This document shows positions 47,401-60,193 of a stretch of DNA of 64,000 bases, one piece after another. The notes under the pieces are model-generated. The model made no database searches. It saw only the letters and a list, made by a program, of their open reading frames with translations, and was not told the DNA's origin. The translations under genes were made by a program, and so were the position numbers. The stretch spans positions 2,303,716-2,367,715 of the forward strand of contig RPFO01000059.1 in NCBI GenBank assembly GCA_009746045.1, read 5' to 3'. This DNA is from Mesostigma viride. Its lineage: Eukaryota > Streptophyta > Mesostigmatophyceae > Mesostigmatales > Mesostigmataceae. The stretch's first letter is position 1. Each line of letters starts with the position of its first letter.

Positions 47401-50400
47401 AGCGTGAGGGGTTAGGTGTTGACAGGGGAACCAAAGGAGGTGCGGGAGCTGTGCAGGTGGTTGGGGTGGAGGAGCGTGAGGGGTTAGGTGTTGACAGGGG
47501 AACCAAAGGAGGTGCGGGAGCTGTGCAGGTGGTTGGGGTGGAGGAGCGTGAGGGGTTAGGTGTTGACAGGGGAACCAAAGGAGGTGCGGGAGCTGTGCAG
47601 GTGGTTGGGGTGGAGGAGCGTGAGGGGTTAGGTGTTGACAGGGGAACCAAAGGAGGTGCGGGAGCTGTGCAGGTGGTTGGGGTGGAGGAGCGTGAGGGGT
47701 TAGGTGTTGACAGGGGAACCAAAGGAGGTGCGGGAGCTGTGCAGGTGGTTGGGGTGGAGGAGCGTGAGGGGTTAGGTGTTGACAGGGGAACCAAAGGAGG
47801 TGCGGGAGCTGTGCAGGTGGTTGGGGTGGAGGAGCGTGAGGGGTTAGGTGTTGACAGGGGAACCAAAGGAGGTGCGGGAGCTGTGCAGGTGGTTGGGGTG
47901 GAGGAGCGTGAGGGGTTAGGTGTTGACAGGGGAACCAAAGGAGGTGCGGGAGCTGTGCAGGTGGTTGGGGTGGAGGAGCGTGAGGGGTTAGGTGTTGACA
48001 GGGGAACCAAAGGAGGTGCGGGAGCTGTGCAGGTGGTTGGGGTGGAGGAGCGTGAGGGGTTAGGTGTTGACAGGGGAACCAAAGGAGGTGCGGGAGCTGT
48101 GCAGGTGGTTGGGGTGGAGGAGCGTGAGGGGTTAGGTGTTGACAGGGGAACCAAAGGAGGTGCGGGAGCTGTGCAGGTGGTTGGGGTGGAGGAGCGTGAG
48201 GGGTTAGGTGTTGACAGGGGAACCAAAGGAGGTGCGGGAGCTGTGCAGGTGGTTGGGGTGGAGGAGCGTGAGGGGTTAGGTGTTGACAGGGGAACCAAAG
48301 GAGGTGCGGGAGCTGTGCAGGTGGTTGGGGTGGAGGAGCGTGAGGGGTTAGGTGTTGACAGGGGAACCAAAGGAGGTGCGGGAGCTGTGCAGGTGGTTGG
48401 GGTGGAGGAGCGTGAGGGGTTAGGTGTTGACAGGGGAACCAAAGGAGGTGCGGGAGCTGTGCAGGTGGTTGGGGTGGAGGAGCGTGAGGGGTTAGGTGTT
48501 GACAGGGGAACCAAAGGAGGTGCGGGAGCTGTGCAGGTGGTTGGGGTGGAGGAGCGTGAGGGGTTAGGTGTTGACAGGGGAACCAAAGGAGGTGCGGGAG
48601 CTGTGCAGGTGGTTGGGGTGGAGGAGCGTGAGGGGTTAGGTGTTGACAGGGGAACCAAAGGAGGTGCGGGAGCTGTGCAGGTGGTTGGGGTGGAGGAGCG
48701 TGAGGGGTTAGGTGTTGACAGGGGAACCAAAGGAGGTGCGGGAGCTGTGCAGGTGGTTGGGGTGGAGGAGCGTGAGGGGTTAGGTGTTGACAGGGGAACC
48801 AAAGGAGGTGCGGGAGCTGTGCAGGTGGTTGGGGTGGAGGAGCGTGAGGGGTTAGGTGTTGACAGGGGAACCAAAGGAGGTGCGGGAGCTGTGCAGGTGG
48901 TTGGGGTGGAGGAGCGTGAGGGGTTAGGTGTTGACAGGGGAACCAAAGGAGGTGCGGGAGCTGTGCAGGTGGTTGGGGTGGAGGAGCGTGAGGGGTTAGG
49001 TGTTGACAGGGGAACCAAAGGAGGTGCGGGAGCTGTGCAGGTGGTTGGGGTGGAGGAGCGTGAGGGGTTAGGTGTTGACAGGGGAACCAAAGGAGGTGCG
49101 GGAGCTGTGCAGGTGGTTGGGGTGGAGGAGCGTGAGGGGTTAGGTGTTGACAGGGGAACCAAAGGAGGTGCGGGAGCTGTGCAGGTGGTTGGGGTGGAGG
49201 AGCGTGAGGGGTTAGGTGTTGACAGGGGAACCAAAGGAGGTGCGGGAGCTGTGCAGGTGGTTGGGGTGGAGGAGCGTGAGGGGTTAGGTGTTGACAGGGG
49301 AACCAAAGGAGGTGCGGGAGCTGTGCAGGTGGTTGGGGTGGAGGAGCGTGAGGGGTTAGGTGTTGACAGGGGAACCAAAGGAGGTGCGGGAGCTGTGCAG
49401 GTGGTTGGGGTGGAGGAGCGTGAGGGGTTAGGTGTTGACAGGGGAACCAAAGGAGGTGCGGGAGCTGTGCAGGTGGTTGGGGTGGAGGAGCGTGAGGGGT
49501 TAGGTGTTGACAGGGGAACCAAAGGAGGTGCGGGAGCTGTGCAGGTGGTTGGGGTGGAGGAGCGTGAGGGGTTAGGTGTTGACAGGGGAACCAAAGGAGG
49601 TGCGGGAGCTGTGCAGGTGGTTGGGGTGGAGGAGCGTGAGGGGTTAGGTGTTGACAGGGGAACCAAAGGAGGTGCGGGAGCTGTGCAGGTGGTTGGGGTG
49701 GAGGAGCGTGAGGGGTTAGGTGTTGACAGGGGAACCAAAGGAGGTGCGGGAGCTGTGCAGGTGGTTGGGGTGGAGGAGCGTGAGGGGTTAGGTGTTGACA
49801 GGGGAACCAAAGGAGGTGCGGGAGCTGTGCAGGTGGTTGGGGTGGAGGAGCGTGAGGGGTTAGGTGTTGACAGGGGAACCAAAGGAGGTGCGGGAGCTGT
49901 GCAGGTGGTTGGGGTGGAGGAGCGTGAGGGGTTAGGTGTTGACAGGGGAACCAAAGGAGGTGCGGGAGCTGTGCAGGTGGTTGGGGTGGAGGAGCGTGAG
50001 GGGTTAGGTGTTGACAGGGGAACCAAAGGAGGTGCGGGAGCTGTGCAGGTGGTTGGGGTGGAGGAGCGTGAGGGGTTAGGTGTTGACAGGGGAACCAAAG
50101 GAGGTGCGGGAGCTGTGCAGGTGGTTGGGGTGGAGGAGCGTGAGGGGTTAGGTGTTGACAGGGGAACCAAAGGAGGTGCGGGAGCTGTGCAGGTGGTTGG
50201 GGTGGAGGAGCGTGAGGGGTTAGGTGTTGACAGGGGAACCAAAGGAGGTGCGGGAGCTGTGCAGGTGGTTGGGGTGGAGGAGCGTGAGGGGTTAGGTGTT
50301 GACAGGGGAACCAAAGGAGGTGCGGGAGCTGTGCAGGTGGTTGGGGTGGAGGAGCGTGAGGGGTTAGGTGTTGACAGGGGAACCAAAGGAGGTGCGGGAG

Positions 50401-53400
50401 CTGTGCAGGTGGTTGGGGTGGAGGAGCGTGAGGGGTTAGGTGTTGACAGGGGAACCAAAGGAGGTGCGGGAGCTGTGCAGGTGGTTGGGGTGGAGGAGCG
50501 TGAGGGGTTAGGTGTTGACAGGGGAACCAAAGGAGGTGCGGGAGCTGTGCAGGTGGTTGGGGTGGAGGAGCGTGAGGGGTTAGGTGTTGACAGGGGAACC
50601 AAAGGAGGTGCGGGAGCTGTGCAGGTGGTTGGGGTGGAGGAGCGTGAGGGGTTAGGTGTTGACAGGGGAACCAAAGGAGGTGCGGGAGCTGTGCAGGTGG
50701 TTGGGGTGGAGGAGCGTGAGGGGTTAGGTGTTGACAGGGGAACCAAAGGAGGTGCGGGAGCTGTGCAGGTGGTTGGGGTGGAGGAGCGTGAGGGGTTAGG
50801 TGTTGACAGGGGAACCAAAGGAGGTGCGGGAGCTGTGCAGGTGGTTGGGGTGGAGGAGCGTGAGGGGTTAGGTGTTGACAGGGGAACCAAAGGAGGTGCG
50901 GGAGCTGTGCAGGTGGTTGGGGTGGAGGAGCGTGAGGGGTTAGGTGTTGACAGGGGAACCAAAGGAGGTGCGGGAGCTGTGCAGGTGGTTGGGGTGGAGG
51001 AGCGTGAGGGGTTAGGTGTTGACAGGGGAACCAAAGGAGGTGCGGGAGCTGTGCAGGTGGTTGGGGTGGAGGAGCGTGAGGGGTTAGGTGTTGACAGGGG
51101 AACCAAAGGAGGTGCGGGAGCTGTGCAGGTGGTTGGGGTGGAGGAGCGTGAGGGGTTAGGTGTTGACAGGGGAACCAAAGGAGGTGCGGGAGCTGTGCAG
51201 GTGGTTGGGGTGGAGGAGCGTGAGGGGTTAGGTGTTGACAGGGGAACCAAAGGAGGTGCGGGAGCTGTGCAGGTGGTTGGGGTGGAGGAGCGTGAGGGGT
51301 TAGGTGTTGACAGGGGAACCAAAGGAGGTGCGGGAGCTGTGCAGGTGGTTGGGGTGGAGGAGCGTGAGGGGTTAGGTGTTGACAGGGGAACCAAAGGAGG
51401 TGCGGGAGCTGTGCAGGTGGTTGGGGTGGAGGAGCGTGAGGGGTTAGGTGTTGACAGGGGAACCAAAGGAGGTGCGGGAGCTGTGCAGGTGGTTGGGGTG
51501 GAGGAGCGTGAGGGGTTAGGTGTTGACAGGGGAACCAAAGGAGGTGCGGGAGCTGTGCAGGTGGTTGGGGTGGAGGAGCGTGAGGGGTTAGGTGTTGACA
51601 GGGGAACCAAAGGAGGTGCGGGAGCTGTGCAGGTGGTTGGGGTGGAGGAGCGTGAGGGGTTAGGTGTTGACAGGGGAACCAAAGGAGGTGCGGGAGCTGT
51701 GCAGGTGGTTGGGGTGGAGGAGCGTGAGGGGTTAGGTGTTGACAGGGGAACCAAAGGAGGTGCGGGAGCTGTGCAGGTGGTTGGGGTGGAGGAGCGTGAG
51801 GGGTTAGGTGTTGACAGGGGAACCAAAGGAGGTGCGGGAGCTGTGCAGGTGGTTGGGGTGGAGGAGCGTGAGGGGTTAGGTGTTGACAGGGGAACCAAAG
51901 GAGGTGCGGGAGCTGTGCAGGTGGTTGGGGTGGAGGAGCGTGAGGGGTTAGGTGTTGACAGGGGAACCAAAGGAGGTGCGGGAGCTGTGCAGGTGGTTGG
52001 GGTGGAGGAGCGTGAGGGGTTAGGTGTTGACAGGGGAACCAAAGGAGGTGCGGGAGCTGTGCAGGTGGTTGGGGTGGAGGAGCGTGAGGGGTTAGGTGTT
52101 GACAGGGGAACCAAAGGAGGTGCGGGAGCTGTGCAGGTGGTTGGGGTGGAGGAGCGTGAGGGGTTAGGTGTTGACAGGGGAACCAAAGGAGGTGCGGGAG
52201 CTGTGCAGGTGGTTGGGGTGGAGGAGCGTGAGGGGTTAGGTGTTGACAGGGGAACCAAAGGAGGTGCGGGAGCTGTGCAGGTGGTTGGGGTGGAGGAGCG
52301 TGAGGGGTTAGGTGTTGACAGGGGAACCAAAGGAGGTGCGGGAGCTGTGCAGGTGGTTGGGGTGGAGGAGCGTGAGGGGTTAGGTGTTGACAGGGGAACC
52401 AAAGGAGGTGCGGGAGCTGTGCAGGTGGTTGGGGTGGAGGAGCGTGAGGGGTTAGGTGTTGACAGGGGAACCAAAGGAGGTGCGGGAGCTGTGCAGGTGG
52501 TTGGGGTGGAGGAGCGTGAGGGGTTAGGTGTTGACAGGGGAACCAAAGGAGGTGCGGGAGCTGTGCAGGTGGTTGGGGTGGAGGAGCGTGAGGGGTTAGG
52601 TGTTGACAGGGGAACCAAAGGAGGTGCGGGAGCTGTGCAGGTGGTTGGGGTGGAGGAGCGTGAGGGGTTAGGTGTTGACAGGGGAACCAAAGGAGGTGCG
52701 GGAGCTGTGCAGGTGGTTGGGGTGGAGGAGCGTGAGGGGTTAGGTGTTGACAGGGGAACCAAAGGAGGTGCGGGAGCTGTGCAGGTGGTTGGGGTGGAGG
52801 AGCGTGAGGGGTTAGGTGTTGACAGGGGAACCAAAGGAGGTGCGGGAGCTGTGCAGGTGGTTGGGGTGGAGGAGCGTGAGGGGTTAGGTGTTGACAGGGG
52901 AACCAAAGGAGGTGCGGGAGCTGTGCAGGTGGTTGGGGTGGAGGAGCGTGAGGGGTTAGGTGTTGACAGGGGAACCAAAGGAGGTGCGGGAGCTGTGCAG
53001 GTGGTTGGGGTGGAGGAGCGTGAGGGGTTAGGTGTTGACAGGGGAACCAAAGGAGGTGCGGGAGCTGTGCAGGTGGTTGGGGTGGAGGAGCGTGAGGGGT
53101 TAGGTGTTGACAGGGGAACCAAAGGAGGTGCGGGAGCTGTGCAGGTGGTTGGGGTGGAGGAGCGTGAGGGGTTAGGTGTTGACAGGGGAACCAAAGGAGG
53201 TGCGGGAGCTGTGCAGGTGGTTGGGGTGGAGGAGCGTGAGGGGTTAGGTGTTGACAGGGGAACCAAAGGAGGTGCGGGAGCTGTGCAGGTGGTTGGGGTG
53301 GAGGAGCGTGAGGGGTTAGGTGTTGACAGGGGAACCAAAGGAGGTGCGGGAGCTGTGCAGGTGGTTGGGGTGGAGGAGCGTGAGGGGTTAGGTGTTGACA

Positions 53401-56400
53401 GGGGAACCAAAGGAGGTGCGGGAGCTGTGCAGGTGGTTGGGGTGGAGGAGCGTGAGGGGTTAGGTGTTGACAGGGGAACCAAAGGAGGTGCGGGAGCTGT
53501 GCAGGTGGTTGGGGTGGAGGAGCGTGAGGGGTTAGGTGTTGACAGGGGAACCAAAGGAGGTGCGGGAGCTGTGCAGGTGGTTGGGGTGGAGGAGCGTGAG
53601 GGGTTAGGTGTTGACAGGGGAACCAAAGGAGGTGCGGGAGCTGTGCAGGTGGTTGGGGTGGAGGAGCGTGAGGGGTTAGGTGTTGACAGGGGAACCAAAG
53701 GAGGTGCGGGAGCTGTGCAGGTGGTTGGGGTGGAGGAGCGTGAGGGGTTAGGTGTTGACAGGGGAACCAAAGGAGGTGCGGGAGCTGTGCAGGTGGTTGG
53801 GGTGGAGGAGCGTGAGGGGTTAGGTGTTGACAGGGGAACCAAAGGAGGTGCGGGAGCTGTGCAGGTGGTTGGGGTGGAGGAGCGTGAGGGGTTAGGTGTT
53901 GACAGGGGAACCAAAGGAGGTGCGGGAGCTGTGCAGGTGGTTGGGGTGGAGGAGCGTGAGGGGTTAGGTGTTGACAGGGGAACCAAAGGAGGTGCGGGAG
54001 CTGTGCAGGTGGTTGGGGTGGAGGAGCGTGAGGGGTTAGGTGTTGACAGGGGAACCAAAGGAGGTGCGGGAGCTGTGCAGGTGGTTGGGGTGGAGGAGCG
54101 TGAGGGGTTAGGTGTTGACAGGGGAACCAAAGGAGGTGCGGGAGCTGTGCAGGTGGTTGGGGTGGAGGAGCGTGAGGGGTTAGGTGTTGACAGGGGAACC
54201 AAAGGAGGTGCGGGAGCTGTGCAGGTGGTTGGGGTGGAGGAGCGTGAGGGGTTAGGTGTTGACAGGGGAACCAAAGGAGGTGCGGGAGCTGTGCAGGTGG
54301 TTGGGGTGGAGGAGCGTGAGGGGTTAGGTGTTGACAGGGGAACCAAAGGAGGTGCGGGAGCTGTGCAGGTGGTTGGGGTGGAGGAGCGTGAGGGGTTAGG
54401 TGTTGACAGGGGAACCAAAGGAGGTGCGGGAGCTGTGCAGGTGGTTGGGGTGGAGGAGCGTGAGGGGTTAGGTGTTGACAGGGGAACCAAAGGAGGTGCG
54501 GGAGCTGTGCAGGTGGTTGGGGTGGAGGAGCGTGAGGGGTTAGGTGTTGACAGGGGAACCAAAGGAGGTGCGGGAGCTGTGCAGGTGGTTGGGGTGGAGG
54601 AGCGTGAGGGGTTAGGTGTTGACAGGGGAACCAAAGGAGGTGCGGGAGCTGTGCAGGTGGTTGGGGTGGAGGAGCGTGAGGGGTTAGGTGTTGACAGGGG
54701 AACCAAAGGAGGTGCGGGAGCTGTGCAGGTGGTTGGGGTGGAGGAGCGTGAGGGGTTAGGTGTTGACAGGGGAACCAAAGGAGGTGCGGGAGCTGTGCAG
54801 GTGGTTGGGGTGGAGGAGCGTGAGGGGTTAGGTGTTGACAGGGGAACCAAAGGAGGTGCGGGAGCTGTGCAGGTGGTTGGGGTGGAGGAGCGTGAGGGGT
54901 TAGGTGTTGACAGGGGAACCAAAGGAGGTGCGGGAGCTGTGCAGGTGGTTGGGGTGGAGGAGCGTGAGGGGTTAGGTGTTGACAGGGGAACCAAAGGAGG
55001 TGCGGGAGCTGTGCAGGTGGTTGGGGTGGAGGAGCGTGAGGGGTTAGGTGTTGACAGGGGAACCAAAGGAGGTGCGGGAGCTGTGCAGGTGGTTGGGGTG
55101 GAGGAGCGTGAGGGGTTAGGTGTTGACAGGGGAACCAAAGGAGGTGCGGGAGCTGTGCAGGTGGTTGGGGTGGAGGAGCGTGAGGGGTTAGGTGTTGACA
55201 GGGGAACCAAAGGAGGTGCGGGAGCTGTGCAGGTGGTTGGGGTGGAGGAGCGTGAGGGGTTAGGTGTTGACAGGGGAACCAAAGGAGGTGCGGGAGCTGT
55301 GCAGGTGGTTGGGGTGGAGGAGCGTGAGGGGTTAGGTGTTGACAGGGGAACCAAAGGAGGTGCGGGAGCTGTGCAGGTGGTTGGGGTGGAGGAGCGTGAG
55401 GGGTTAGGTGTTGACAGGGGAACCAAAGGAGGTGCGGGAGCTGTGCAGGTGGTTGGGGTGGAGGAGCGTGAGGGGTTAGGTGTTGACAGGGGAACCAAAG
55501 GAGGTGCGGGAGCTGTGCAGGTGGTTGGGGTGGAGGAGCGTGAGGGGTTAGGTGTTGACAGGGGAACCAAAGGAGGTGCGGGAGCTGTGCAGGTGGTTGG
55601 GGTGGAGGAGCGTGAGGGGTTAGGTGTTGACAGGGGAACCAAAGGAGGTGCGGGAGCTGTGCAGGTGGTTGGGGTGGAGGAGCGTGAGGGGTTAGGTGTT
55701 GACAGGGGAACCAAAGGAGGTGCGGGAGCTGTGCAGGTGGTTGGGGTGGAGGAGCGTGAGGGGTTAGGTGTTGACAGGGGAACCAAAGGAGGTGCGGGAG
55801 CTGTGCAGGTGGTTGGGGTGGAGGAGCGTGAGGGGTTAGGTGTTGACAGGGGAACCAAAGGAGGTGCGGGAGCTGTGCAGGTGGTTGGGGTGGAGGAGCG
55901 TGAGGGGTTAGGTGTTGACAGGGGAACCAAAGGAGGTGCGGGAGCTGTGCAGGTGGTTGGGGTGGAGGAGCGTGAGGGGTTAGGTGTTGACAGGGGAACC
56001 AAAGGAGGTGCGGGAGCTGTGCAGGTGGTTGGGGTGGAGGAGCGTGAGGGGTTAGGTGTTGACAGGGGAACCAAAGGAGGTGCGGGAGCTGTGCAGGTGG
56101 TTGGGGTGGAGGAGCGTGAGGGGTTAGGTGTTGACAGGGGAACCAAAGGAGGTGCGGGAGCTGTGCAGGTGGTTGGGGTGGAGGAGCGTGAGGGGTTAGG
56201 TGTTGACAGGGGAACCAAAGGAGGTGCGGGAGCTGTGCAGGTGGTTGGGGTGGAGGAGCGTGAGGGGTTAGGTGTTGACAGGGGAACCAAAGGAGGTGCG
56301 GGAGCTGTGCAGGTGGTTGGGGTGGAGGAGCGTGAGGGGTTAGGTGTTGACAGGGGAACCAAAGGAGGTGCGGGAGCTGTGCAGGTGGTTGGGGTGGAGG

Positions 56401-59400
56401 AGCGTGAGGGGTTAGGTGTTGACAGGGGAACCAAAGGAGGTGCGGGAGCTGTGCAGGTGGTTGGGGTGGAGGAGCGTGAGGGGTTAGGTGTTGACAGGGG
56501 AACCAAAGGAGGTGCGGGAGCTGTGCAGGTGGTTGGGGTGGAGGAGCGTGAGGGGTTAGGTGTTGACAGGGGAACCAAAGGAGGTGCGGGAGCTGTGCAG
56601 GTGGTTGGGGTGGAGGAGCGTGAGGGGTTAGGTGTTGACAGGGGAACCAAAGGAGGTGCGGGAGCTGTGCAGGTGGTTGGGGTGGAGGAGCGTGAGGGGT
56701 TAGGTGTTGACAGGGGAACCAAAGGAGGTGCGGGAGCTGTGCAGGTGGTTGGGGTGGAGGAGCGTGAGGGGTTAGGTGTTGACAGGGGAACCAAAGGAGG
56801 TGCGGGAGCTGTGCAGGTGGTTGGGGTGGAGGAGCGTGAGGGGTTAGGTGTTGACAGGGGAACCAAAGGAGGTGCGGGAGCTGTGCAGGTGGTTGGGGTG
56901 GAGGAGCGTGAGGGGTTAGGTGTTGACAGGGGAACCAAAGGAGGTGCGGGAGCTGTGCAGGTGGTTGGGGTGGAGGAGCGTGAGGGGTTAGGTGTTGACA
57001 GGGGAACCAAAGGAGGTGCGGGAGCTGTGCAGGTGGTTGGGGTGGAGGAGCGTGAGGGGTTAGGTGTTGACAGGGGAACCAAAGGAGGTGCGGGAGCTGT
57101 GCAGGTGGTTGGGGTGGAGGAGCGTGAGGGGTTAGGTGTTGACAGGGGAACCAAAGGAGGTGCGGGAGCTGTGCAGGTGGTTGGGGTGGAGGAGCGTGAG
57201 GGGTTAGGTGTTGACAGGGGAACCAAAGGAGGTGCGGGAGCTGTGCAGGTGGTTGGGGTGGAGGAGCGTGAGGGGTTAGGTGTTGACAGGGGAACCAAAG
57301 GAGGTGCGGGAGCTGTGCAGGTGGTTGGGGTGGAGGAGCGTGAGGGGTTAGGTGTTGACAGGGGAACCAAAGGAGGTGCGGGAGCTGTGCAGGTGGTTGG
57401 GGTGGAGGAGCGTGAGGGGTTAGGTGTTGACAGGGGAACCAAAGGAGGTGCGGGAGCTGTGCAGGTGGTTGGGGTGGAGGAGCGTGAGGGGTTAGGTGTT
57501 GACAGGGGAACCAAAGGAGGTGCGGGAGCTGTGCAGGTGGTTGGGGTGGAGGAGCGTGAGGGGTTAGGTGTTGACAGGGGAACCAAAGGAGGTGCGGGAG
57601 CTGTGCAGGTGGTTGGGGTGGAGGAGCGTGAGGGGTTAGGTGTTGACAGGGGAACCAAAGGAGGTGCGGGAGCTGTGCAGGTGGTTGGGGTGGAGGAGCG
57701 TGAGGGGTTAGGTGTTGACAGGGGAACCAAAGGAGGTGCGGGAGCTGTGCAGGTGGTTGGGGTGGAGGAGCGTGAGGGGTTAGGTGTTGACAGGGGAACC
57801 AAAGGAGGTGCGGGAGCTGTGCAGGTGGTTGGGGTGGAGGAGCGTGAGGGGTTAGGTGTTGACAGGGGAACCAAAGGAGGTGCGGGAGCTGTGCAGGTGG
57901 TTGGGGTGGAGGAGCGTGAGGGGTTAGGTGTTGACAGGGGAACCAAAGGAGGTGCGGGAGCTGTGCAGGTGGTTGGGGTGGAGGAGCGTGAGGGGTTAGG
58001 TGTTGACAGGGGAACCAAAGGAGGTGCGGGAGCTGTGCAGGTGGTTGGGGTGGAGGAGCGTGAGGGGTTAGGTGTTGACAGGGGAACCAAAGGAGGTGCG
58101 GGAGCTGTGCAGGTGGTTGGGGTGGAGGAGCGTGAGGGGTTAGGTGTTGACAGGGGAACCAAAGGAGGTGCGGGAGCTGTGCAGGTGGTTGGGGTGGAGG
58201 AGCGTGAGGGGTTAGGTGTTGACAGGGGAACCAAAGGAGGTGCGGGAGCTGTGCAGGTGGTTGGGGTGGAGGAGCGTGAGGGGTTAGGTGTTGACAGGGG
58301 AACCAAAGGAGGTGCGGGAGCTGTGCAGGTGGTTGGGGTGGAGGAGCGTGAGGGTTAGGTGTTGACAGGGGAACCAAAGGAGGTGCGGGAGCTGTGCAGG
58401 TGGTTGGGGTGGAGGAGCGTGAGGGGTTAGGTGTTGACAGGGGAACCAAAGGAGGTGCGGGAGCTGTGCAGAGTGGTTGGGGTGGAGGAGCGTGAGGGGT
58501 TAGGTGTTGACAGGGGAACCAAAGGAGGTGCGGGAGCTGTGCAGGTGGTTGGGGTGGAGGAGGCGTGAGGGGTTAGGTGTTGACAGGGGAACAAAGGAGG
58601 TGCGGGAGCTGTGCAGGTGGTTGGGGTGGAGGAGCGTGAGGGGTTAGGTGTTGACAGGGGAACCAAAGGAGGTGCGGGAGCTGTGCAGGTGGTTGGGGTG
58701 GAGGAGCGTGAGGGGTTAGGTGTTGACAGGGGAACCAAAGGAGGTGCGGGAGCTGTGCAGGTGGTTGGGGTGGAGGAGCGTGAGGGGTTAGGTGTTGACA
58801 GGGGAACCAAAGGAGGTGCGGGAGCTGTGCAGGTGGTTGGGGTGGAGGAGCGTGAGGGGTTAGGTGTTGACAGGGGAACCAAAGGAGGTGCGGGAGCTGT
58901 GCAGGTGGTTGGGGTGGAGGAGCGTGAGGGGTTAGGTGTTGACAGGGGAACCAAAGGAGGTGCGGGAGCTGTGCAGGTGGTTGGGGTGGAGGAGCGTGAG
59001 GGGTTAGGTGTTGACAGGGGAACCAAAGGAGGTGCGGGAGCTGTGCAGGTGGTTGGGGTGGAGGAGCGTGAGGGGTTAGGTGTTGACAGGGGAACCAAAG
59101 GAGGTGCGGGAGCTGTGCAGGTGGTTGGGGTGGAGGAGCGTGAGGGGTTAGGTGTTGACAGGGGAACCAAAGGAGGTGCGGGAGCTGTGCAGGTGGTTGG
59201 GGTGGAGGAGCGTGAGGGGTTAGGTGTTGACAGGGGAACCAAAGGAGGTGCGGGAGCTGTGCAGGTGGTTGGGGTGGAGGAGCGTGAGGGGTTAGGTGTT
59301 GACAGGGGAACCAAAGGAGGTGCGGGAGCTGTGCAGGTGGTTGGGGTGGAGGAGCGTGAGGGGTTAGGTGTTGACAGGGGAACCAAAGGAGGTGCGGGAG

Positions 59401-59417
59401 CTGTGCAGGTGGTTGGG
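41478..59417 (+). repeat. 72-bp satellite, 249 units, 17.9 kb
   Basis: Head-to-tail copies of a 72-bp unit starting CAGGTGGTTGGGGTGGAGGA and ending GGAGGTGCGGGAGCTGTG. From 41478 to the last unit start at 59406 is 17,928 bp, exactly 249 units. Almost every unit read is identical. Exceptions are the first unit (GGGAAACAAAGG), four single-base indels in units between 58340 and 58600, and the last partial unit. The plus strand has 38 G and 7 C per unit. Since 72 is divisible by three, three of six frames stay open for about 5,600 codons. These are repeat artefacts, not supported genes. The array begins 107 bp after the bilin reductase stop. Confidence 0.98.
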
Positions 59418-59479
59418 CCAAACCCTGGAGGAGCGTGAGGGGTTACCCCCCCATCAACCACAGGCAATCATTCTGGCAC

Positions 59480-59640
59480 AATGCGGCGCTTGCAACTGCC
59501 CTGCCCTACTTGGCCAGCGCACCACGCTTGGCTTCGTGTCTTTCAATGCTCATGGCCTACCTGTGGAGACCCATCACGTTCATCGCATGGCTGAGCTCGT
59601 GGCATTCTGCATCGGCCACGGCATTGATATATATTTTAAT
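59480..59640 (+). pseudogene. Possible start of a LINE ORF2 endonuclease domain (fragment)
   Basis: One frame reads RTTLGFVSFNAHGLPVETHH and then HRMAELVAFCIGHGIDIYF. This resembles the opening of LINE endonuclease domains (a beta strand with an N-x-x-GL motif, then a helix, then IDI). The frame leaves the pattern just where the conserved QE would be expected. It may be the 5' part of the LINE-B element whose 3' end follows. Confidence 0.4.
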
Positions 59641-59754
59641 AATATAATTACTTACAGCAGAGTGAAATCACTCAAACCAAAGCAAACGCCCAGCTATAAA
59701 CCTCTATACAGAGCCATGTCAAATCTCTATACTACGATAAGACCAATGGAAACT

Positions 59755-60160
59755 CCTAACGGGAGGAACCTAATAGCCCTGCTGCACCGCAAAATCAGCC
59801 CGCGTACGGCGGAGCATGATGTCAGCCATGGCCCGAGTCAGCGCCACCGACAAGCGCTGACGCCAATATGACGAGGTCCGCGGACCATGGGCCCGTGGTG
59901 GGGTGGTATATAGCCTGTCCACTCGCACCGTGGCTGATGTGTTGTTCCGCCGCACCCGGGCCGACTTTGTCGCGACCCATGCGGTCTTGATCCCTCTCAG
60001 GCCTGCATGGTGGGCCGGCAGCGATGTTGCTGCGTGTCATAGTTTTGTGATTTAGTTAGTTGTACCTTGTGCAGCTGGAGTGATCCTTGGATGTCCGTGT
60101 CAGATTTCTATAATTTTCTTTAGGGTTCGTCTTCTTTTCGGGGCTTTTCGGGTTGCATGC
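59755..60160 (+). mobile_element. LINE-B 3' end with an inverted partial copy
   Basis: 59925-60155 matches the LINE-B 3' end at 7590-7845. Immediately upstream, 59760-59880 holds the same coding segment in inverted orientation; on the minus strand it reads SYWRQRLSVALTRAMADIML. The two segments are head-to-head, with about 50 bp between them. 60160-60193 is an AT-rich spacer before the LTR. Confidence 0.65.
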
Positions 60161-60193
60161 CTTGATGGACCTCATAATTTAATTATTTACTAC

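Noticed and set aside
41323-58449. Three overlapping open frames of about 5,600 codons each (repeats such as QVVGVEEREGLGVDRG)
   Set aside because: The 72-bp unit is divisible by three, so any frame without a stop in one unit stays open throughout. Three frames on two strands are open at once, composition is meaningless, and there is no sign of selection.
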